Shown piece by piece: positions 1 to 7,957 of a stretch of 33,586 bases of DNA (within the stretch, counting starts at the first letter, position 1; each line of letters opens with the position of its first letter). Where the stretch lies: assembly GCA_000996085.1 (NCBI GenBank), contig LBYG01000015.1, forward strand, positions 4,326 through 37,911, read 5' to 3'. Source of the DNA: Parcubacteria group bacterium GW2011_GWB1_40_14. Lineage in GTDB: Bacteria; Patescibacteriota; Minisyncoccia; Terrybacterales; GWB1-40-14. Both the position numbers and the translations under genes were made by a program. The notes under the pieces were generated by a model that was given only the letters and a program-made list of their open reading frames with translations, did no database searches and was not told the DNA's origin.

Positions 1-1
1 T

Positions 2-142
2 GGTTATCGCGTGCTTGGAGAAGATAGGGTCGGATTATTTTATCACACTACTGAAGCCTATGATCCTCAAAATCCCGATGAAGAGAGAATTTCTTGGGAC
101 GATCCCCAGATAGGTTTTGATTGGAGCACCAAGAATCGTTAA
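2..142 (+). CDS. rfbC: dTDP-4-dehydrorhamnose 3,5-epimerase, C-terminal fragment (truncated by window edge)
   Basis: Open frame from base 2: GYRVLGEDRVGLFYHTTEAYDPQNPDEERISWDDPQIGFDWSTKNR*, typical RmlC C-terminus; followed by rfbB and rfbD. Confidence 0.8.
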   Translation, partial: GYRVLGEDRVGLFYHTTEAYDPQNPDEERISWDDPQIGFDWSTKNR

Positions 143-377
143 TTTATATTAAAAATTAGATATCAAATATCAAAATTCAGAAAGTTCGCCGAAGGCGAAG
201 TACAAAAATTTTGATTTTTGCATTTTGATTTTTTATTTTAAAAAGTGAAACTTTTTGTTACAGGCGGAGCCGGCTTTATCGGCTCTCATTTCCCGTCATT
301 GTTCCCTAAGCTTGCGAAGGGTTACAATGACGCGGAGTCGCCTCTGGAGACTTACAATAAATTTTTACAAATTTAAT

Positions 378-1394
378 ATGAAGTTATTCATAACCGGGGG
401 TTGTGGTTTCATCGGCTCTCATTTTATTCGATATATACTAGAGAATCATCTGGAAGATTCTGTTCTTAATTTTGATAAACTCACTTATGCGGGTAATCTT
501 AAAAACTTGGAAGACGTGGAGAAAAATTTCTCTTCGCGTTATTCTTTTGTTAAAGACGACATCGCGGATAATTCCAAAGTTATGGCGCAAGTAGCTGCGT
601 ATAAGCCCGATGCTGTAATAAATTTTGCCGCAGAAAGTCATGTTGACCGTTCCATTCTTGATCCCGAAGCTTTTGTGCGGACCAATATCGTAGGCGTTCA
701 TTCTTTGTTGGAAGCGGTGCGTAAATTATCCATACCGCGTTTTTTGCAGGTTTCAACCGATGAGGTGTATGGCGAGGCGCATGAGGGTTCGTTTACAGAA
801 AATACTCCTCTGGCGCCACGCAGTCCTTATGCCGCCAGCAAAGCAAGCGGGGATATTTTAGCGTTATCGTATTTCACCACATTCGGCACCCCCGTAGTTA
901 TTACTCGGTCAGCTAACGCATACGGTACCCATCAATATCCGGAAAAGCTCATTCCGTTGCTTATAACCAATCTTATTGAAGGCAAGAAAATACCTGTTTA
1001 TGGGGACGGGTTGCATACTCGCCATTGGACCCATGTTTTAGATCATTGTTCAGGGATAAATACCGCTTTACGTAAAGGTGAACCGGGGCACGTTTATAAC
1101 CTTGCAAGCGGGGAGGATAAAGAATATACAAATTTAGATATTGCGAGGATTATTTTATCAGAATTCGGTAAAGACGATTCTTGGATAGAATGGGGTCGCG
1201 ATAGGCTAGGTCACGATCGTCGTTATAGGGTTAATGCTTCAAAATTGGCGTCGTTGGGATGGAAAAGCCGGCACGAATTACAAAATAATATAGCCCATCT
1301 TGTTAAATGGCACAGAGAGAACGAATCTTGGTGGAAGCCGTTAAAATCCGGAGAACATAAGGCGTATTATGAAAAGCAATACCAAACCGCGTAA
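378..1394 (+). CDS. rfbB: dTDP-glucose 4,6-dehydratase
   Basis: MKLFITGGCGFIGSHFIRYIL Rossmann motif, STDEVYGE, SPYAASKASGD; start at ATG 378 rather than the 255 ORF start. Confidence 0.93.
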   Translation: MKLFITGGCGFIGSHFIRYILENHLEDSVLNFDKLTYAGNLKNLEDVEKNFSSRYSFVKDDIADNSKVMAQVAAYKPDAVINFAAESHVDRSILDPEAFVRTNIVGVHSLLEAVRKLSIPRFLQVSTDEVYGEAHEGSFTENTPLAPRSPYAASKASGDILALSYFTTFGTPVVITRSANAYGTHQYPEKLIPLLITNLIEGKKIPVYGDGLHTRHWTHVLDHCSGINTALRKGEPGHVYNLASGEDKEYTNLDIARIILSEFGKDDSWIEWGRDRLGHDRRYRVNASKLASLGWKSRHELQNNIAHLVKWHRENESWWKPLKSGEHKAYYEKQYQTA

Positions 1395-2259
1395 AACCGT
1401 AAAAAAAGATAAGATTTTAATTTTAGGAGCCAAGGGTATGCTTGGCTCTATGCTTTGTAATATATTCAGTGATCAGGAAATTTTTGCGTGGGACAGAGAA
1501 GATCTTGATATTTGCGACGAGAATGCGGTTAAAATTAAAATATCCGAACTTAATCCCAAAATAATTATCAATGCCGCCGCTTATACAAATGTTGATGGCG
1601 CGGAGAAAAATAAATCCGATGCGTTTCGCGTAAACGCCGAAGCCGTCCGTTATTTAATAAATGCTGCGTTCGATGTCGGCGCAATATTTGTTCACTACTC
1701 AACTGATTATATTTTTTCGGGAGCAAATCCTTTGGGCTATAAAGAAGATGATAAGCCGGGTCCGCCGCTTAATATATACGGTCTTTCAAAATTACGCGGT
1801 GAAGAACTTTTGCAAGTATCGGCTAAATCCAGAAATGGGGCAAAATGGTATCTGATACGCACTTCGTGGCTGTTTGGTCCTAGCGGAAAAAATTTTGTAA
1901 AAACTATATATAATTTGGCAAAAGAAAATAAGGAATTAAAAATTGTTAATGACCAGCACGGCAAACCCACATATACAAAAGATTTGGCTTTGGCTACGCA
2001 GCAATTGATTCTTAAAAATTTTCCTTCAGGCATATATCATTTTACGCGCGGCATCTCTTGGTTCGAATTTGCCAAAGAAATAATAAAATTATCACATTTT
2101 GCTTCAGATATAGTTCCTGTAGGGAGTAATACTTTGGAAAGGGCCGCTAAACGTCCGCAGTTTTCTTTGCTGATAAATTCTAAATTTACCGCGTTGCCGG
2201 ATTGGAAAATATCTTTGGAAGAATATATTCACGATTATCTGCTCTCCGGAAAAGAATAA
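1369..2259 (+). CDS. rfbD: dTDP-4-dehydrorhamnose reductase
   Basis: ILILGAKGMLGSML, YSTDYIFSG, YGLSKLRGEE; overlaps the rfbB end. Confidence 0.9.
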   Translation: MKSNTKPRKTVKKDKILILGAKGMLGSMLCNIFSDQEIFAWDREDLDICDENAVKIKISELNPKIIINAAAYTNVDGAEKNKSDAFRVNAEAVRYLINAAFDVGAIFVHYSTDYIFSGANPLGYKEDDKPGPPLNIYGLSKLRGEELLQVSAKSRNGAKWYLIRTSWLFGPSGKNFVKTIYNLAKENKELKIVNDQHGKPTYTKDLALATQQLILKNFPSGIYHFTRGISWFEFAKEIIKLSHFASDIVPVGSNTLERAAKRPQFSLLINSKFTALPDWKISLEEYIHDYLLSGKE

Positions 2260-2299
2260 TATAAATAATTTTGTAAACTTTCGCATTTGTATTTTTGAG

Positions 2300-2450
2300 C
2301 GGTTTTTGACCCGTTCGACCCGGCTCAGGGTCATGGTGAGCGAAGTCGAATCCATGAGATTGTTTTGGCATGGTCTCCGAGCGAAGCGAGGAGCAAAACA
2401 ATTGAAACCTCGGAGCGCCTCGTTGGAGGCGCGAGAATGAGCGAGAAAAT
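2300..2450. repeat. Nested modular hairpin, relative of 22886-22995
   Basis: GAGCGGTTTTTGA..ATTGTTTTGGCATGGT..CAAAACAATTGAAACCTCGGAG..GCGAGAATGAGCGAGAAAA. Confidence 0.75.
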
Positions 2451-2541
2451 ATAAATACGAAAGTCTTGTGTATTGCTCTAGCTGGCGACTTTTGTTATAG
2501 TATCACAGCTATAAGTTTAGTATTTGTTTTTTACACTTTTT

Positions 2542-3366
2542 ATGGACACCTCTAACCATTTACTTATAAATATTGCCAAAGATGTTATGAATTTGGCCGA
2601 TAAGCTTCCCTTGCACGAAGTTTCATTAAGTAACAGGTTGCGCGATCGTTCTCTTGAGGTAATAGAGGATGGTTTTTTGTATTTATCCACGAAAGAACAC
2701 GTTTTTTTGCATAAAAAAGAGTTTTTGCCCCAATTATTGGCGAAAGTAAATGTTTTGTCAGCTCTGGTTTCTGTTGTTAACGAAAGAAAATATTTTGAAG
2801 AAGAAATTTTGAAAAAAATATATGAGGATATAAACACATTTGCCAAAGAGCTCAATTCTGGGCTTGAGTTTAATACTTCAAATATTTCCGTGGAACAAAA
2901 AACTCATCTAGTTACTCCCAATTCGGTGACGTCGCCAGGCGCAACCTCAAAACAGCATTACGTAAACGAAACTAAAACAGGTTATCCACAGCCGCAAGTT
3001 AGTGAATTGCCGATAGCTCAAGCGGTAGCCGTATCATCTGTGGATAACTCTATAGCGCAGACTATGACCAATGAAGCTCCTGGCACCCCGCACCCCTTGG
3101 CGTCGGGGCAGGCTGTATCTGTTGTATGGAAGAGCGGTGGCATAGCTACAAAGGGTTGGAATTTTAATGAGGGTCTCTTGCCGGATAGGCAAAGGCACAT
3201 ATTTATACTTATGCGTGAAAAAAGAAGGAGTTCTTTGAAGGAAATTTGTCAGCTTTTCCCGAATTTATCTGAAAAAACGATACGGAACGATCTAAATATT
3301 CTTTGCGAGAGGGGCTTGATACAACGCGTAGGCGTCGCACCGCGAAGCTATTATATTACCGCATAG
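2542..3366 (+). CDS. Predicted DNA-binding protein with C-terminal winged-helix/DeoR-like HTH
   Basis: C-term RQRHIFILMREKRRSSLKEICQLFPNLSEKTIRNDLNILCERGLIQRVG; ATG at 2542. Confidence 0.6.
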   Translation: MDTSNHLLINIAKDVMNLADKLPLHEVSLSNRLRDRSLEVIEDGFLYLSTKEHVFLHKKEFLPQLLAKVNVLSALVSVVNERKYFEEEILKKIYEDINTFAKELNSGLEFNTSNISVEQKTHLVTPNSVTSPGATSKQHYVNETKTGYPQPQVSELPIAQAVAVSSVDNSIAQTMTNEAPGTPHPLASGQAVSVVWKSGGIATKGWNFNEGLLPDRQRHIFILMREKRRSSLKEICQLFPNLSEKTIRNDLNILCERGLIQRVGVAPRSYYITA

Positions 3367-3464
3367 TTACCGCACTTTTCCTTACTATTACCGCATGCCG
3401 ACATTGTTAGCGAGCGAAAGCGAGCTTTACAATGACGAGCATCCAGTTGGAATTTCGTTTTAAA

Positions 3465-3592
3465 AATCAAGATACAAGTAACAATAACCAGACAAATCCC
3501 AATAACTAATTTTCAATAACCAAACACGTTTGTATTTAAAATTTGGAATTTGAATATTGTCTGTATCTTGTCTCTTGTACCTTGTATCTTAT
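3465..3592. repeat. Dispersed CAAGATACAAG..CTTGTATCTT inverted-repeat element (ORF-less)
   Basis: aagatacaagtaacaataaccagacaa ... attgtctgtatcttgtctcttgtaccttgtatctt; similar at 14335-14462, 23140-23225, 25345-25445. Confidence 0.8.
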
Positions 3593-4645
3593 TATGCGCG
3601 CTATAATCACCGCAGGAGGCAGGGGCACTCGTCTTCGTCCTCTTACCTTTACTTTAAATAAACATTTGGTACCCATCGCGAATAAGCCGATGATATTTTT
3701 TGCGTTGGAAAAAATAGCACATGCCGGAATAAAAGAAGTGGGTATTATTATTAATCCGGGCGATACTGAATTGCCGACACAAATTGGAGACGGTTCAACT
3801 TGGAGGAAGGCGGCGCTTTAGGCCTTGCGCATGCGGTGGCCAGCGCAAAGAAATTTGTGGATAATGAGCCGTTCTTGTTTTATCTGGGAGATAATATTGT
3901 TTTGACGGATCTGACCTTTTTAATAGACCGCTTTAACAGAGATAATTTATCCGCTTTGCTGGCTTTTTCTAAGGTTCACGATCCTCAGCGTTTCGGTGTT
4001 CCGGAGTTTGATGGAGATAAGCTGGTAAGAGTTATAGAAAAACCGGCTAATCCGACAAGCGATTTTGCTGTTACCGGTATATATATCTATAGTCCCGATA
4101 TTTTTGATGCGGTAAGTAATATAAAACCAAGCCATAGGGGAGAGTTAGAGATATCAGATGCCCACACATGGCTGCTTGAGAATGAAAAAGCGGTTTCTTG
4201 GGAAGAAATAACAGGATGGTGGAAGGATACCGGAAAACCTGAAGATCTTCTTGAGTGTAACCAATTGGTTCTGGATAATTTGAATTTAGGTGAGAGGGGA
4301 GAAAACATCTTAATGTCCGCCTCAGCAAACATACAAGGCCGCGTTTCTATTGGTTCTAACGTAACAATAGGGGATAATACATTAATAAACGGCCCCACGA
4401 TAATAGGGGACAATTGTGTTGTGGAAAATAGTTATGTCGGCCCATATACTTCTTTGGGCCCAAATGTAAAGGTTTTTAATACGGAAATTCAGAATTCCAT
4501 AGTTTTGAGCGGAGCAGACATTAATGCTCATGCCAACATTGTTGCCAGTCTTATCGGAACAAATGCTTTTATTCGTTCAGCAAAAGAATCAATACCTCTG
4601 GGTCACAAGCTTATCGTAGGCGACAATTCAGTATTAGAGCTTTAG
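3593..4645 (+). pseudogene. rfbA: Glucose-1-phosphate thymidylyltransferase (long form with left-handed beta-helix C-terminus), frameshifted near 3800
   Basis: MRAIITAGGRGTRLRPLTFTLNKHLVPIANKPM...IGDGSTW in one frame, EEGGALGLAHAVASAKKFVDNEPFLFYLGDN in another; junction lacks the usual residues between GDGS and EGGALGLAHA. Confidence 0.8.
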
Positions 4646-4755
4646 AAAGCGTAAAGTGCAAAGCGAAAAAATAAGAGAGTGTAAAGCGCAAAGTGAAAAG
4701 CTTAAAACAGCGTTAAAGATACAAATACCAAGAAACAAGATACAGACAAGCTTCA

Positions 4756-5142
4756 ATGACCAATAATCAACCACCAAAAACTACACGAAATAACTTTGAT
4801 CTTGAGCATAGAACTACCGAATTTGGTAAAATGGTTGTGCGTCTTTGTCGACAATTGCCAAAAGATTCAATAAATAGTCGTATTGCAGGACAATTGGTGG
4901 GTTCCGCAGGTTCTGTGGGCGCAAATTATAGGGAAGCTAATGATGCTTTGGGTAAGAAAGATTTTCTCAATAGACTACGCATTGCTCGAAAAGAGGCTAA
5001 AGAAACACTGCACTGGTTAGAATTACTAGTTGAAGCCAATCCGGAGCAAAAAGAAGGAGCAAGGAAGCTATGGAAAGAAGCCGAAGAGCTTAAAAATATA
5101 CTTTCAGCTATTATTAAGAAGGTAGAAACCAAGCTCAATTAG
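4756..5142 (+). CDS. Four-helix bundle protein (S23/IVP family)
   Basis: FGKMVVRLCRQLPKDSINSRIAGQLVGSAGSVGANYREANDALGKKDFLNRLRIARKEAKETLHWLELL is typical of the family. Confidence 0.9.
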   Translation: MTNNQPPKTTRNNFDLEHRTTEFGKMVVRLCRQLPKDSINSRIAGQLVGSAGSVGANYREANDALGKKDFLNRLRIARKEAKETLHWLELLVEANPEQKEGARKLWKEAEELKNILSAIIKKVETKLN

Positions 5143-5318
5143 TCAGTGTTTGTTATTTGTATCTTGTGATTTGTTTATTGTTTGTACCTTGTTTCTTGTA
5201 TCTTGGTTATTCAGAAAGCACATTCGTGCTTTCTGATGCGGAAATTGATACGGTAACTATAGTCTCATTACCTATATATATAGCAAAAGACTTCAAATTT
5301 AATTTTTAATTTAAATCT

Positions 5319-6179
5319 ATGAGCAAAATCAACACAGCAATTTTCCCGGTCGCAGGCTTCGGAACCCGCTTTTTGCCGGCTACAAAAGCCCAGCCAAAAG
5401 AAATGTTAACGGTTGTAGATAAGCCCCAAATCCAATATTTGGTGGAAGAAGCCGCAAATTCCGGTATTCGGGATATTATTTTTATCACCGGTCGCGGGAA
5501 AAGAGCAATTGAAGATCATTTCGATGAATCCTTTGAATTAGAAAGCGCGTTGGTTGAAAAAGGAAATAAAAAAGCGCTTGAAGAAGTAAAAAAAGTTTCT
5601 CGTCTCGCGAAATTCGCGTATGTTCGCCAGCCCCGACCGCTCGGGCATGGCGACGCGATACTTCGCGCGGAACATTTAGTGGGAAGAAATCCTTTCGCGG
5701 TAATTTTCGGGGACGATCTTATTGACAGTAAAGTTCCCGCGTTAAAACAAATGTTTCCTACTTTTGAAAAATATGGCGATCCGGTCGTTGCGTTAAAAAG
5801 AGTTCCGCATAATATGACGCATCTGTATGGTATTGTTTCCGCAAAAAAAGTAGGGGACCACGCATGGCAGATTACCGATATTATAGAGAAACCTAAACCT
5901 TCTGAAGCTCCTTCAAATTTAGCTATCGTCGGAAAATATATTTTAACTCCGGAAATTTTTGATGTTTTAAGAAAACATAAAAAACCGGGCAAAGAATTGG
6001 ATATTGGCGACGGATTAAAATATTTTTTGAAGAAAGGTGTTATTTATGGGCATGAATTAGATGGAGATTGGTACGATTGCGGCAGTAAAGTAGGTTTTCT
6101 GCGTGCCAATATTGCTTTTGCGTTAAAACATCCTGAATTAAAAAAAGAATTCCGCAAAATATTACGCGAGTATATATAG
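5319..6179 (+). CDS. galU: UTP-glucose-1-phosphate uridylyltransferase
   Basis: AIFPVAGFGTRFLPATKAQPKEMLTVVDKPQIQYLVEEA...IIEKPKPSEAPSNLAIVGKYILTPEIF. Confidence 0.95.
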   Translation: MSKINTAIFPVAGFGTRFLPATKAQPKEMLTVVDKPQIQYLVEEAANSGIRDIIFITGRGKRAIEDHFDESFELESALVEKGNKKALEEVKKVSRLAKFAYVRQPRPLGHGDAILRAEHLVGRNPFAVIFGDDLIDSKVPALKQMFPTFEKYGDPVVALKRVPHNMTHLYGIVSAKKVGDHAWQITDIIEKPKPSEAPSNLAIVGKYILTPEIFDVLRKHKKPGKELDIGDGLKYFLKKGVIYGHELDGDWYDCGSKVGFLRANIAFALKHPELKKEFRKILREYI

Positions 6180-6203
6180 GTAGTCCCGTAGTTATTATTT
6201 ATC

Positions 6204-6235
6204 CGGCTCTAATTTTAAATTTAAAATTAGAGCCG
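6204..6235. repeat. Perfect 32-bp palindrome CGGCTCTAATTTTAAATTTAAAATTAGAGCCG (AGCTCTAATTT family)
   Basis: Read directly; related palindromes at 6584-6615, 22910-22940 and, split by an insert, 27386-27466. Confidence 0.9.
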
Positions 6236-6499
6236 AGTTTGTTTCTTCGTTAATTGCCGCATTTTTCGTTAGCATTATTATTGCGCTCTTTTTCATAGTC
6301 TATAGAAGATATTTGTCGTTAATTGCGAAAAGCAGAGCCGGATTTGCAGATTGTTTTTTGAATTTTGAGTTTTAGTCATTGAATTGGCATTTAGGCTTTG
6401 GAATTTGGATTTTGAGTAGTGTCTGTATCTTGTTCCTTGTACCTTGTATCTTTGTCATTTGGTCGGCATTGTAACCCGTTTCTTTTACTCTTTATCTGC

Positions 6500-6760
6500 A
6501 GAAGATGCCTAGAGCATTAGGCGACATATGAGGAGATGTAAATTGGCGCGCTAAACTGGATACCGCAAGGCACTGTTTGAGGACCCAGCTCTAATTTCGA
6601 AAAATTAGGGCTGGGGACGAGTTTGCCGGAAGGCATTTTGCTCAGCGCCCTGCCAATGATCATCCCCGCAGAAGGCGCGAATAGGATTACTGCTTGCCAT
6701 TCCCTCTACCCGCTAGCCGCCAAGAGGTAATGTTGAATGGTACACTCTTGCACGAATAAA
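6500..6760. ncRNA. Possible structured RNA or decayed gene, unassigned
   Basis: GC-richer island with several local hairpins (GCCTAgagcatTAGGC and others) and an embedded AGCTCTAATTT palindrome; no convincing plus-strand ORF. Confidence 0.25.
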
Positions 6761-7957
6761 TGCTTTTATGTATACTGGTTCGGGTGCTGATAAAATACTC
6801 TTTTCAGATAAGGCTTATTGGATTTACTTATCCACAGTTGTCTTATTTGTTGGGTTTTTCTAGCGTGGTATAATTTAAGTATCGAAAATGCCTTGTTAGA
6901 TGGGGCATTCGATATCGTTTATACGAGATGTTTATATTATCCTAAACTCAAAGAAGAGGCCGCTTTTTACGGCTGATTTCTAGTAGTGAGCAGGGTCGAA
7001 CTACGAGTAGTGTGAAATATTTTCCGGAGTTAAACCTTTTAGAGCAAAAGATAATACAAAATTTCGTCAAGTTTACAAATCAAAAAAGCAGTTTCTAGTT
7101 TTTTCTTTTCTTTATAGATATTCTGTGCCTGCACTGAGTGAACGAAAGTGAATCGAAGTGCCTGCACTGAGTGAATCGAAGTGTAAGAATCACTCGTCAG
7201 GAACGTCTTAGTAGGTGTACAGAAATAACCAAAAAGAAAAGAGAACGCCACGAAAGTGCGGTTCTCAATAATTTTCGGAAAGAATCTTTACAAATAAATA
7301 TGGATGCTGTGCATACATGTGAGACATGTAAAATTAAGTATGCTTGTGGTGAGTTAGTCCTGAGTTTTATCGAAGGATTTATCGAACTACGAGCCATACA
7401 AAAATATCTTTTCAGTTTCATCTTTTTAATGTTTTCCAGTGTAAAAGTGTTTAGAATTTAAACATTTAAACATTGATTGAAAATTTAAAATTTAAAATTG
7501 AAAATTGATATCGTTAGAAATAGTTTATCGGTCTTCATTTCTTCTGCAGCTTGTGGTGAGTTTAATCGAACCATAAAAAAACAGAAAATTGGAGAATGTT
7601 TAGTAGTTATTAGTAGAAGTAATCCGGTCGATGATGGCTTTGTTCGCCGACTTGCCCGCCGTAACTTTAGTGAAGGCGGGAACATACAGAAGGCGAATCA
7701 CAAATCACCTCGCGATGAAACTACGCTCTTAAATATTTCTTGTGGTGAGTGAAATCGAACCACGAATTATTTAAGAGAAACAAAATTGCAATTGCCGTTG
7801 TTGTTCTCAAGCGTAAGCGAGAGATTACAACAACGTGCATCCCGACATTTTTCGTCGGGATGACAATTGGTAAAAAAATCAAAATTAATTTCCGTGTGCG
7901 TCGTTCTGAAAAATATTTTTAGCCCGCCGTGCACAAATTCTAAAAGGAAAAATATAT

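Noticed and set aside
6825-6840. DnaA box / replication origin (TTATCCACAG)
   Set aside because: Single site without a cluster, AT-rich unwinding region or dnaA/dnaN neighbours.
7039-7752. Several 60-96 aa ORFs in the 7.0-7.75 kb region
   Set aside because: Composed of dispersed hairpin repeats; no protein-like conservation visible.
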